Assembly (NCBI GenBank): GCA_950295325.1
Contig: OX485806.1
Location: 18,972,001 to 19,036,000, forward strand
Direction: 5' to 3'
DNA length: 64,000 bases
Source of the DNA: Polytrichum commune
Lineage: Eukaryota; Streptophyta; Polytrichopsida; Polytrichales; Polytrichaceae
Shown: positions 1 through 10,269 of the stretch, piece after piece
Position numbering within the stretch: the first letter of the stretch is position 1
How the letters are laid out: the number at the start of each line of letters is the position of its first letter
Made by a program: the position numbers and the translations under genes
Notes under the pieces: model-generated
Databases searched by the model: none
The model's input: only the letters and a program-made list of their open reading frames with translations
Told to the model about the DNA's origin: nothing

Positions 1-9
1 AAGTGGCCC
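1..9. mobile_element. Terminus of a Tourist-like (PIF/Harbinger) element cut by the window edge
   Basis: The first bases read AAGTGGCCC followed by TTA. This is the same end (GAAGTGGCCC then a TAA/TTA target duplication) seen in the complete members at 9124-10266 and 52382-52881. Only the tip is inside the window, so the assignment rests on nine bases plus the expected TTA. Confidence 0.45.
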
Positions 10-12
10 TTA

Positions 13-840
13 GTGTTTCCAAGCCCAATTGGTCACATGTGGTGATGTCTCGGGTTTTCTTTTATTAACTCGAGGTATATTCCATAGATTCCTCACAAAC
101 GATGGGTCACCTTCGTGAAGTCTTGAACTTCAACCGATTATTTCTCAAACTCTACCGGCAGCGGTGATTTTTCACAAGGTCCCTAACATGTCCAAGGACA
201 TGTTCATTAAAAAAACATTTCTAGTGGACGGGTTCTTAGAAAATGAACCGGTTTTTGGACGTTTCAAATTCACTTTGGACAGGTTCTAAAAATAACAATT
301 ATTTTGATAATTTTTTCCAAAAAAAAATAAATGGTACAAGTATCAGTTACATTATGTCATATATGATATGTGAATATAAGCATAATGCAATCAAACCACT
401 AATACCCAATCAAAATATCAATCTTGAAGTGCTTGATTCACCTACATACATTAATTCATCAACCACAAGATTTAGAATTAGGTGTACTAGAAAGATAAGA
501 ATCAACAAGAAAAGATAGATAACTAACGAACATTGAAGGCATAATTTGTCAAGATCCTATTGTTTCCAAGTGCAACCAGTCACATGTTGACATCTTTTGG
601 TTTTTTTTTTGGTTTTTAAAAATTTTTACCAACATTGTAAGAGACTTATTTATACCTCTTGCGGGACATGTATTTCATTTTCAAACCAATTTTGGGACAG
701 GTTGTTTTTTCTTTAACCTTTCCATGGACGGGTTGGTTTAGAAATTACCGGTTTTGGGACGGGTTGCAATTTTTTTGGCCTTTCAATTCAAGGTTTTTGG
801 ATGTGGACGGGCAAAAACTTTGTGAAAAATAAGCCCTGCT
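13..840. repeat. Dispersed repeat R1, two partial copies, and low-complexity flank
   Basis: The stretch around 14-170 (tcacatgtggtgatgtc ... gtcttgaacttcaaccg) recurs in diverged form at about 4085-4260, and its first part recurs again at about 548-605. Between and after these lie repeated GGACGGGTT/GGACAGGTT motifs (about 215-290 and 700-770). The 91-codon open frame at 243-518 is AT-rich with no recognisable domain; I do not call it a gene. Confidence 0.5.
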
Positions 841-1404
841 ACCCCGGTCATTGCTATGGATGGAAAGAAAAGGGATGAACTCCTCTCATCACATCACATC
901 ATTGAATTTGTTTGAGATTTGTGCCAAAGAAAGAAGAGCATAAATTCCCGGTAAGCGCTAATTATAGCATACTTAGGGGTTGACACGGTTGTCATAAATT
1001 ATGCATCCCAAGACACCACGTAAAGAAGGGCAATCGATGTCCTTCTGGAATTCTCGTTGCAAGTGATGATGATGAAAAGGTGACATGGTATCCCATGTTA
1101 CCTATATTTGTAAGCGTGCGTTATCATTGGTTGGCTATGGTGTCATTAAGACATGCACATGGTGCCCGTTGGCCTTGTTTTAGGTTGGTCAAGCCCTTGC
1201 CTTCTATCTTCTTAATAAAAGGAGATGCTATTTCGATGGGTCTATGATGTGTCCGGGGCCTTCATTCCACTCAACGACTCACATCACATGCCCCACAACA
1301 TGACTCATTCGCATATGGGAGCGTCATCACGAAGCATGGGAATTGATCTCCTCCTAGAGTGTTGAACTTTCCAACTTCACCTTGGTCACAATTTTAGAGG
1401 CGGA
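841..1404. other. Intergenic, nothing recognised
   Basis: No coding frame, RNA gene or clear repeat could be supported here. It looks like decayed intergenic sequence. Confidence 0.4.
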
Positions 1405-1645
1405 AAAACAATGGAGAGAGAGAGGGAACCATCGCACACAAGTGTACCTCTCATCCATCCAACATGAGAGACTTGACTCCTGGTATAGGTTGTGGTCAAT
1501 TCATCTCAAATGAATTGGAGTGGACTTATTTTGGATCTTTGAAGTTAACGTAGGTGTCAAATGAACTAAAAAATGAAAATAAAAGTCTTGGATTGTATGA
1601 TATTTTAGGGTTTGAATGAAAGGTATGCTCGTAGGCAATATTTCC
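1405..1645 (+). repeat. Dispersed repeat R2, copy 1
   Basis: Shares an ordered series of diverged blocks with 30870-31115: a GAGAGAG-rich start, CCTCTCATCCATCCAAC, a TTCATCTCAAA/TTCATTTCAAA block, and a final GAATGAAAGGTATG / GAATGAGAGGCATG block. A shorter related piece (AAAGCTAATTC...AATCTCC) lies near 14055-14100. The class is not determinable because no termini or target duplication were found. Confidence 0.5.
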
Positions 1646-2104
1646 CTTCCTCCAAAAATGATTACGAAATTATAACGGTGTTTCACACTCCATTAGACAA
1701 TAGAATTATCCTAGAGAACACCTTATGTGTTCATGAGATCTTAACTCTCTAAGTGGTCTTTGTTGTGTGGTTAAGTTCATGACTCTCTAAGTGGACTTTG
1801 TGTTCATTCTCATAAATTCGGGGTATGGAACTATACCCATGGTTTCATCTATTGTACTTGATGAATAACTCTATTGTGCAGCCTAAAGCATGGACCTTCT
1901 ATTGGACTTTGAAATAATAAGAGGGTGATGTCAACTCCTTTTCGATAGAGGAGGTGATGTCACCTTGGCTCACACATGGTGATGTCTATTTCGGGGGGTG
2001 CAATCTCAAGAATATACCCAAACTCAAGAAAACCCCTTCTTTCTTGAAGCAAACATGTATCTTAAGGCTTGAATTTTTTTCTTTTAGAAGTTGGAAGAAG
2101 ATTT
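1646..2104. other. Intergenic, nothing recognised
   Basis: Contains a short local duplication (TCATGACTCTCTAAGTGG-type phrases near 1730 and 1775) but no supported gene. Confidence 0.35.
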
Positions 2105-2420
2105 GCCGTGACCATGTAATTATGAGGGCCCTTGATTCACATCCAAAGGCCGTACCAATGACATGGTATGCCGTAAATTATGTTAGGTCTACCTCTTGGA
2201 AGTGAATCTAAGACAAATTTTGACAAACCATGAAACACTTCTTTTTATAGTCTGGCATGTAGAAAGTCATGTAGACTTTTCATCCACGATAGTTTCTTAG
2301 GGCCCTAAGGCCTTCACCTCCTAGCGTGAAAGTGAACTTGGACGGTGTCGGCCTTTTCGACCAGTGAGAGATCTTACAATGCAATGGTCATGGGCCTTCA
2401 GCCTTGCATGTGAAGTGGCC
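2105..2420 (+). mobile_element. Degenerate Tourist-like (PIF/Harbinger) element
   Basis: Follows the 500-bp element at 52382-52881 in the same orientation. CCGTGACCATGTAATTATGA matches its left part, CACATCCAAAGGCCGT matches the next block, CTACCTCTTGGAAGTGAATC matches the centre, and the right end runs to CATGTGAAGTGGCC. The left terminus is not recognisable and the right end lacks a clear TAA/TTA, so this is an old, truncated copy. Confidence 0.6.
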
Positions 2421-2895
2421 ATATTGGTCACCTAGTTTGTTGCCTGTGGACATCCAGAATAAAAAATGCACTACACTTATTTAATCGACCTTATGCACTT
2501 TAATTCATTGAATTCTGTGCTCCCATCGAGCAGAACTCGAGGAACTTTTCGATTCTTGTGGGAACAGAAGCTCCAGCAGTGTTTCCATGTGTTCCCCAAA
2601 ACAGTCACGACGTTGTGTGCCACAAATTCAAGCTACTAAATAATTTTCCACAGAGTAACCCTAATTCAACCTATTTTAAATTTCAAGATTTCTATTTGTT
2701 CACATGTCCACAAAATGAATGGGAATCTTTACCAAATGTCGGAATCCAGGAGTCAGGACTGCCCTCGTCCAGAACTTTGTAAGCTCCTGATGATCCTGGG
2801 ACCGGCAGGCTTCCCGTCTGGAGGCCATCTTCCAAGTTCTGCTTCCGGAAAGCCAAAGCTCAAAATGATGGAATTCCAGATTCTCCTTGTGCATT
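2421..2895. other. Intergenic, higher-complexity sequence without a supported gene
   Basis: Short overlapping frames on both strands at 2558-2965 do not resemble a known protein and shadow each other. No splice-consistent gene could be built. Confidence 0.35.
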
Positions 2896-3123
2896 GATGA
2901 GGGTCGTTGCAGAAATGGGTGACCGCACAATTTGAATCTTTATTTATGGAAAGAAACAAAGTCATGTATTTCGCACAAGAAATTAGCTGGCGGGTTATAA
3001 TCCAAACCCTTGCGATTTGCAGCCTTTGAGCAGATGGGACATGACAGATTATAGCTCTAAAAGTTTCATGTGCCTACCTGGTCTCAATCTCACGTCCCTG
3101 CAAATGACGAGTTATTAGCCTCA

Positions 3124-3832
3124 TGATACCAGGGCCACACCAAGGGCCCCAGCCGGGCCAGCAGCTAAAAAGCCCAGCCCTGGTTTCCAGCCGGGGCCCC
3201 GGGGCGACCTTTTCCGTCACATTTAGGCGCTGGGGTGGCTGGGGGAGGGGTATGGGGCTGCCACCGGCCACCAGCCACTCTGCCCGGCTGGTGCTATGGG
3301 GCAGCCCCAAAAAGCCAATTTTTGCTGCCCGACGTTGTTTGTATGTATGGGGAGAATTATAGATTTCCAGAGTTGCAATGACTATCATTTACCAAGTGAT
3401 TTTTCATCCGAATTTCAATCATTCACGACAACACTTCATCACAAGTTGTTGACACGAGAAGATAGGGTTTTGGCCAAGGGATGAACTCATCCATCATCCA
3501 TGACAATCGTTTACGGGGAGAATTATAGATTTCCAGTGTTGCAATGACTATCATTTACCAAGTGATTTTTCACTCAAATACTTGGTTGCCTAAACCCTTG
3601 GTTCTCTCAAGGATGTGTACATGTAACTGCTGACTTGCAAAAGCTACGATCTCAACCGGTTATGCCCAGAAAATCTCCCCAATCACTCGGGCAGGCAACT
3701 TTTTTCGCGACCAAGGCCAGCCCCTAAACCCGCTCACAAACAGGGTCACACAGGAGGGTCCGAAAAGTGCAGCCTGTGGGTGGGGGGTGGTTGGCCGAAC
3801 CCGGCACCAGCCTTGGTGTGGCCCTGGTATCA
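3124..3832. mobile_element. GC-rich TIR transposon (non-autonomous) with perfect 22-bp inverted repeats
   Basis: The left end TGATACCAGGGCCACACCAA continues two more bases and is perfectly inverted at 3811-3832. The first 220 bp and last 150 bp are strikingly GC-rich, unlike their surroundings, with an AT-rich core. The uninterrupted unit D2 serves as an empty site and suggests a short CTCA-type target duplication. The CAGGG inside the TIR recalls hAT ends, but no 8-bp duplication fits, so the superfamily is open. It carries no transposase frame. Confidence 0.7.
3349..3575. repeat. Nested dispersed repeat R3 with a roughly 60-bp direct repeat
   Basis: The phrase GGGGAGAATTATAGATTTCC and about 40 following bases occur at about 3350-3410 and again at 3516-3575. 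The segment 3349-3490 also recurs reverse-complemented at 28205-28345 (CAAAACCCTA ... AAATCACTTGGTAA ... GCAACACTG). It is therefore a mobile or duplicated sequence nested in the core of the GC-rich TIR element. Confidence 0.6.
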
Positions 3833-3917
3833 CTCATCAGTGTTTGAGAAAGTCCTCCCCGAGGGACACGTCTCGTCTTTGCTTGCTTGGCCCGATTTGT
3901 AACCTAATCTTGCAATT

Positions 3918-4455
3918 CATGAGGACCATTGCAGAAATGGGTGACTGCACAATTTGAATCTTTATTTATGGAAAGAAACAGAACCAGTGTATTTCGCACA
4001 AGAAATTAGCTGGCAGGTTATAATCCAAACCCTTGCGATTTGCAGCCTTTGAGCAGTGATTGGGGAGATTTTTGGGCACAATCGGTTGAGATCCTAGTGT
4101 TTGCATGTCCAAGCGGCTACATGTTGACATCCTCCGCTTTTCCTTTACTAAATTGGGGTATGTTCTATAAATTCCTCTAAAATGATTGGTAATTTTCCTG
4201 CAGTCTTGAACTTCAACCGGTTATTTCTCAAACTCAACCAGTTCATTGCTAACTAACTGCCGGTTTTCCCTGATCATAGCCTTTGAGCAGATGAGGCATG
4301 ACAGATTAATTGTAGCTCTAAAATTTCATGTACCTAGCTACCTGATCTCAATCTCACGTCCCTGCAAATGACGAGTTAGCCTCGGCCTTTGAGAAAGTCC
4401 TCCCTGAGGGACACGTCTCGTCGTTGCCTGCCAGGCCCAACTTGTAACCTAATCT
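3918..4455 (+). repeat. Segmental tandem repeat, unit D2 (interrupted by an insertion)
   Basis: Second copy of 2896-3910. It lacks the GC-rich TIR element but carries its own insertion at 4057-4277. It ends with the same TGTAACCTAATCT phrase as D1. Confidence 0.75.
4057..4277. mobile_element. 221-bp insertion flanked by a 13-bp direct repeat (retroposon-like)
   Basis: AGCCTTTGAGCAG occurs at 4044-4056 and again at 4278-4290, whereas unit D1 has it once (about 3021-3033). The inserted piece starts TGATTGGGGAGATTT and includes dispersed repeat R1. Its first 35 bases are present in inverse orientation at about 3650-3694. A 13-bp target duplication would suit SINE/LINE-type integration, but no A-tail or Pol III box was identified. 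Confidence 0.55.
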
Positions 4456-4717
4456 ATGTGTTGCCCAATCAGCTCTTGTTGGTTTCAGTGTCACAATTTA
4501 CACTTCCAAGCGGCGATTTCGTCAAAATGTTTGGGCGTTCAGGACAATAATTGTGCACAGACACTACCAGTGCTGATCAGTGTGCTCTCTTACCGAGTAC
4601 CCAATAACATTTATTTGATCTCTGTGTGATGCGCATGTGTGTGTGCGTGTGTCCTTGGGGTACTTAACCCAAATAATATAATAATTCTGACTCCTCTGCA
4701 TATAGATGTTGATCACT
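4456..4717. other. Intergenic, nothing recognised
   Basis: Short stretch with a small GTGTG-rich microsatellite (about 4637-4651). No gene seen. Confidence 0.35.
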
Positions 4718-4894
4718 TACACCCTAACCTTGATAATATCACACTTGTTAATAGAACACCTTGATATTGTCACCTAAAAGTTTGAAACCGATTTCCATAG
4801 TGTAAAACTCCCTCGTTATTATCACTATCACCCTCGATAATGTCACATTTTTTTTTTCAAAATTTGTAGTGTAAGTGTGATAATAACAAGTAAC

Positions 4895-5840
4895 ATGGAT
4901 GAAAAAAGGCCGGATGGACAACAAATTCTATGGATGACGTCGGCATCTTCACCTGCTTCCGCTTGAATCTTGGGTTCTTGAATCTTGAATCTCATGTGCC
5001 GAAGAAGCAACGGTTTCTCTCGCAGATCAACTTCTCGCAGCTCTGCCTGCATCGTATGCTCTCTCCTCTTGCCGCTCCACACACCGCTTTGCCCCTCATC
5101 TTCTTGCCGCTCTCCTCAACAAACTGCTGCATCCACAAGGTTTCTTCCTAAATGGTACTTTTGAAGCTTTGAGGCTTGTTGAATCAGTTCGGTGTTGAAG
5201 ACCTTGTAATTGATTTCTCTGTTTCAAACTTAGACTGCTGGCATTCATTTTGTGGCATTTTCAGAGAATTGCATTGTGAGGTGGAAGTTGATCAATCGGT
5301 GGTTCCTGAGGATTTTGTGGCTGCCGTTGAAGATGGCGCACACATGGTAAGCACCTTAGTTGCATTCCTTCAGTAGCCATTTCCAATGTCGATAAATGCC
5401 TCTTAACCTTGAAGATTTAGAGCTGGTAAAACATTTCCGAGAAGCAATTTGCTGGAGCTGCATGCTTTCGCATTAGACACACCTTCAAGATTGTAAATTC
5501 TAAGAAGTTTCATGATACTCTTAAATGTGAAGAATACCTATGGGTCTGGAAGATGGTGAACCCTGCTGTAGAAAATTTGATTTATCTTGGTTTTGTAGAC
5601 ACTGACATTTGTAAGTCTGAAACTTCTCCATCTCAGGCACAAATGATATCAATGGGTTCCTCTCCACACCTTATTTCCAAGCATATGTAGCGCTAAAAAT
5701 CTATGAAGATACGTTCCTCTTTGTGTAGTACCAATGAAGCATCAGTTCACGAGGAGTAATTTAGAAACAAATATTGTAAAGGGGAGAGTTGCCACCCGGG
5801 ACTTGAAGAAGCCCTACTTGTGATCCACCCCTCTATCATT
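4895..5840 (+). pseudogene. Foreign fragment inside the pogo-like element, possibly captured gene exons
   Basis: Not shared with other family copies. It contains a 73-codon open frame from 4930 that reaches CACAAG/GTTTCT, a donor-like junction near 5142. Further on, a TTTTCAG acceptor-like site near 5265 is followed by an open stretch and an ATG/GTAAGC donor-like site at 5346. These signals look like exons of a host gene captured by the transposon, but I do not recognise the protein. The right junction lies in an ATTAGTGCAAGATGG microhomology shared with the transposase tail. Confidence 0.45.
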
Positions 5841-6145
5841 AGTGCAAGATGGCGAACAGGTTCTTGATTCCATGGAAGTGGACCCATTGATTGTTGATAG
5901 CAGTGATGATGAGTCTAAAGTAGTGAAGCTAAGCGATGCACAAAAATATGCTAAAGATGTTTGAATTTTATGGCTAGTCAAGGTTCTTAGATTTTCAGCA
6001 CTCATGAGTTGTTAGAATGGAAAAAATCCATGACAAACTCATTAGAATTGGTGTTGCACATTTAACATCAACAAAACAATGTGACATTAGAAGCTTCTTT
6101 GTCTCTAGTGAGAGGTCTTTACCTGATCTCAATGACACATTATGA
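5841..6145 (+). pseudogene. Transposase C-terminal tail remnant (pogo-like copy 1)
   Basis: Matches the C-terminal part of the frame at 32415-33005 but has several frameshifts (for example a missing T near 5960 and a missing A near 6016). The last 20-odd codons are still readable and include the PIP-box-like QCDIRSFF at 6077-6100, ending in TGA. No catalytic domain is present. Confidence 0.75.
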
Positions 6146-6372
6146 TGTGCTCTTGTTGTTATTCACAAATTTGAATTAGATTTTACATTCAAAAACATTG
6201 AAGTCTCGTATTTGTTATTTAAAAAAAAATTGTAATCATATTTTAATTTTCTACATTTTTTTGATAATATCACATTATGCACCAAATGTGACATTATCAA
6301 GTATGTCACACCTTGTTTATATCACACTTTTTGGTGAAACGGAGGGTGTGACATTATCAAGGTTAGGGTGTA

Positions 6373-8344
6373 CTTGAATCTGTCAAAGTGGATCATTCAT
6401 CTTCCATTCATCACAAATCTTGTGTAAGGTAGTATATATGCAGGCACTTTCAGCTACACATACACTTTCGGCCGTTAGATGAGATTGCAAATTGTCTCAT
6501 TGAGAGTTTTGGCAATTGTGGATCATGAAGATTGCCATTTTAAGTGTTACAAATGGAATCGAGATAGGCAAGTTATGAGAAAAAGATCAAAGTGAAGAGT
6601 TGTTGTATCTTGTTATTCACTTCATGTGGTCACATGGACCCTTTGAGTTATGATACCTAATGAACTTAGAACGATGAACCTTGTTTAGAGCACATGTTCC
6701 AATCTCGTTGTAACTCTGCACACCTTAGTTACTTTAATATGTTGTAATGGATAACTCATCATCCATTCATCACAAATATTGTATAGGGTATTGCATTGGC
6801 TTGAATGGCCTTTCACATACATGTAAGTAATTTCCAAGGGCAAGGAGTCTGAGGGGATTCTTACATGTCAAAGGGCACTAGGGCATAATGCATCAATTTT
6901 ACTAGTGCATTATGTGTGACAGAATGGATTAGCTTATGTTCACTCCGAGAGTGCATTATGATTTATAATTTGATCTTTCACAACAAAGAACACGGCCAAT
7001 GTTGTCTTAGTATATTAGTCCAAGTTCCAAGCCAATGTATAAGGACTTAAGGATTGGTGATAATGATTAGGGGGTTTGGAGAAAACCCACCGCCTATCAT
7101 AGGTTTACGGTCAATTAATTCCAACTCAATCTTATTAGACTAATTTAAGGTCTCTGATGCTAATTATGAGGCCAACTTAATCCACTTAGGTTGAAGGATG
7201 CACTTTCTTACAACCGATAGTTGTTAGGGGTTTCACAAGGTTTCAAACTCATATTGTCTTCTTGGATGCCATGAATCCCACCCACTCACCCTGACATGTA
7301 CCACTGAGTTGGTCCCTCCCTTAAGCTACTACCTTTTAAAATCCACCTCATGGCCCCATCACCCTAGACCAATTTGGTTTTATTGGTTGCACTAAAGAGA
7401 GCCCACCTCCAACGGAGGCAGTAGTATACAATCATAGGGTCCAGTCTTCATGATGCGCGTGTTATTATGAAAGAAACACCCTCATATATGATAACCTTAT
7501 AGAGATATAAAGAGAAGAAGTATATGTACTAGTGGTGCGCTAGATGATAGATTTATTTATTTATGATAAATGCCTCCACTATGTACACAAGTTATAAATC
7601 ATATATAAATATGTAATTGTTATCTATACAATCCACTTTCACTATACATTGAGAAAGTAATTGAAGACAATTTTCATATATGATGTAACTCATAATAATT
7701 TGACCCTACAACATACATTTATTGTCAAAAATAATAATATATGTTTAGAACCCCCTTTCGTACATCTACCTCTACTTTAAGATTATTGGTAGCCTTTAAA
7801 TTTGCACACACTAGAGAAAATCAATACCCCCTCGCTAGGTATATTGTGTACACTTATGCCTCAAATAATACGTCCTCTTTCACTCATGTCAATTTGTACA
7901 TGATGGAGAGAGAGAGAGAGAGAGACAATACCAGTCGTTGGTGTTGGCGTGAATGAGGGACGCTTCATCGTGATGTTTGTACGTGATATGAAAAATGGAC
8001 CCCCCTAGGAGTATGTAGACAATGAGGCTCTTCCAATTCTCTTCATTCAAGCTTGCTCCCCATGAGCATGTACTACTACTTCTACTACTACTACTAATGG
8101 TGTCACAACTCCTAAAAATCTAATATCCAAGCTCTAAGGAAATCTCAATAACGTTTTCACCTCCAATTACATGATTGTTATAAATCTTTGACCATGTACG
8201 AGCATTGGTATAGAATTCTATGTGTATGATATTTTCCAATCCAATGCCAAGCTAATCCCTTGGAGAAGAACATATGGACCTCGGCACATTGCTCGAATTT
8301 CACTTGGTTCTATAGTATGTCCTCAAAAATTGCTCACAATGTTG
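6373..8344. other. Intergenic, decayed sequence
   Basis: No supported gene. The region has TTTATTTATTTATG-type AT runs near 7550, a (GA)n run at about 7904-7925 and a (CTA)n run at 8070-8096. The open frames at 7741-7956 and 8222-8593 contain no recognisable domain; the second overlaps a dispersed repeat. Confidence 0.4.
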
Positions 8345-8750
8345 AAACTACCGTTGGACCAGTATATATTAGGTGATTGCAAGGGCGTCAATAACCAACA
8401 TCAACAATGTATCAAAGAACCCACCCATGGGTATCAAAATTGTAATACCAGTCAAATCTTGATTTTTGGTGGGTGTGTCAAGGTGAAAAGTACCCAAGTA
8501 ATTTTTTGGATCAATACCTTTCTAAGGCATATTGATATTATGGCAACTTTACCTAGGTGTGAAGATTCTTGCATGATATATAGACCTGAATGATATCAAA
8601 ACACAAATATCATCAAACGCCCAAACCATACTAATATCAAAAGAGATGTGAAACCATCATTATAGATACCAAATGGTCTTAAAAAAAGACAATAGCAATC
8701 CAACAATAAGCCATGCTCATGTTGCAGTAGTGGAATAATTCTTGTTATTA
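8345..8750 (+). repeat. Dispersed repeat R4, copy 1
   Basis: Diverged copy of 38940-39340 in the same orientation. Shared blocks include TTGATTTTTGGTGGGTGTGTC versus TTGATATTTGATGGGTATGTC, TTGGGTCAATACC-like, CATATTGATA, and TATAGATACCAAATGGT. It keeps a 123-codon open frame in this copy only, so that frame is probably fortuitous. Confidence 0.55.
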
Positions 8751-9120
8751 CCATCTTCCCCAAAAGTCATAACATTACACAACTCCTTGGCTTGGTTGTG
8801 GTCCGTGGGACCATGTTATTAGATAAGCATAATTTTCCTTTAATTCCGAGATCCTTGGTTATTGGGAGCACTCATGTTATGTACTGTGAACTTTTTGACA
8901 ATCAACTGCAAATTATGAGAGTTTTTGAATCACAACCTTTTTTGTTAACCGCCCGCACCACCATGGCCAGCTGAACATGCAAAGGGAGATGATGTTTTTG
9001 TTGCACTAGCTATGTCAACCAACGACATTTTTGGTACACCGCCATTTCGTAGATAACTCTAATAGGCCGCGGTTTAGCAAGAGGTATACAATGGGAACTA
9101 CTTAAGGACATATTTGTTGC
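8751..9120. other. Intergenic, nothing recognised
   Basis: No gene or clear repeat supported. Confidence 0.3.
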
Positions 9121-9123
9121 TTA

Positions 9124-10266
9124 GGGCCACTTCACACACGACACTGAGAGCCCGTGACCATTACACTTCAAGCACTCTCATTGGTGGAAATGGCGGAGCC
9201 GGTCCAAATTCGCTTCACACTATGCTTGAGGGACCAACGGAGTATGTGAATGCAAGATGGATGTAAAGTCTACATGGATTCCTATCGTAGACATGCTACT
9301 AACCATGCATATTTGGGTTTCAAATGGTTTTCCACAAGGTGGGTTAAACCTTTTTAATTTTTTTTTTAAAATTTGTAATTAGTAAATGAGATGAGAGTAT
9401 TGTGGTAAAATGAAATGACAATTGTATTTGAAAAGTTGTAACCTTTCTACAATCAAGTTCACAACTATATGCATCAATATGTGATCAATGTGCCATTCAC
9501 TAACCGTGCATGTTAGGTTTCACTAAAGGAGCTACAAATGTTGCCCTCTTCTTTGTAGGCATAGGAAATTGATGAGGTTTTGATATTGTCCTTTTGACTT
9601 GTGTAGCCATTTTCTTCTCAAGTTGTTGTTGAAATTTTTGCTTCTTTTTTGGCCATGGCAAGGTCTGCTCTTTTCATCTTCATCAAATTGCTACATCTAC
9701 ACCTTGCTATGTGATTCGACTGAAGGAAACTCCATGATGAGTGTGAGTTGATAGTGATGTTTTAGGTCATTGGCGCGGTCATGATTGAGTTTGAGAGACA
9801 TCGGACAGTTGAGATTGCATGTGATATAATTTGACGGCCGAGATTATAAGTACACGGTAAGTGGCATGGTGGAGTATCGTGACATGCACGGTAAGTGGTG
9901 CTGCACGGTTAGTAGCATGTCTACGATACATGACATCAAATGGAACATGTTTCATGGTCGCTTGGACTATTCTCAAAAACCACCTCTTGGAAGTAGGTCT
10001 AACACAAAATTGGGAGACCATGGTACTCCGAACGCCCACAACCGTTGATTTATTCTCGTTAATCATGTGTGAGGACCCGCATGAATAGAAATTCATTGAA
10101 TTAGCATTTGATTGAGGGCCCGGTCACATATGGCTTCACACTACACTTGAGGGTCCGTGACCACACTACATGATTTTGAAAGTGTGTTGGGACGGCCTTT
10201 GGACACTTTCTTTTGGGCTCTCACAATTTCATGGTCACGGCTCTTGGCTCATGTGTGAAGTAGCCC
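9124..10266 (-). mobile_element. Tourist-like (PIF/Harbinger) non-autonomous element, 1.14 kb
   Basis: Bounded by TTA on both sides (9121-9123, 10267-10269). The left end is GGGCCACTTCACACACGAC and the right end CATGTGTGAAGTAGCCC. It is the same family as 52382-52881 but in inverse orientation, and it contains about 640 bp of additional interior (about 9290-9920). Frames on both strands at 9779-10096 are short and do not resemble a Harbinger transposase. The 3-bp TWA duplication and GGGCC terminus fit PIF/Harbinger. Confidence 0.75.
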
Positions 10267-10269
10267 TTA

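Larger units (their letters stand above)
2896..3910 (+). repeat. Segmental tandem repeat, unit D1 (interrupted by a TIR element)
   Basis: The sequence from the GTTGCAGAAATGGGTGAC phrase to the TGTAACCTAATCT phrase is repeated at 3918-4455. Unit D1 is split by the 709-bp element at 3124-3832, while D2 is split at a different point. Outside the insertions the units agree closely (for example GAATCTTTATTTATGGAAAG and ATCTCACGTCCCTGCAAATG in both). Confidence 0.75.
4720..6370 (+). mobile_element. pogo/Tigger-like element, copy 1, with replaced interior
   Basis: Flanked by TA on both sides (4718-4719 and 6371-6372). The ends are inverted repeats: CACCCTAACCTTGATAAT at left and GACATTATCAAGGTTAGGGTG at right (first 20 matching). 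The first about 170 bp and last about 530 bp match the other family members at 31834-33231, 36747-37523 and 62156-63323. The interior (about 4895-5840) does not match them and appears to be foreign. TA duplication and CA-ending TIRs fit the Tc1/mariner-pogo group. Confidence 0.85.

Noticed and set aside
5814-6005. Minus-strand frame over the pogo-like tail (also 32441-32731 and 62685-62975 in antisense)
   Set aside because: Ser-rich shadow of the acidic transposase tail; conserved only through the sense frame.
8222-8593. 123-codon frame
   Set aside because: Lies in a dispersed repeat whose second copy (38940-39340) does not keep the frame.
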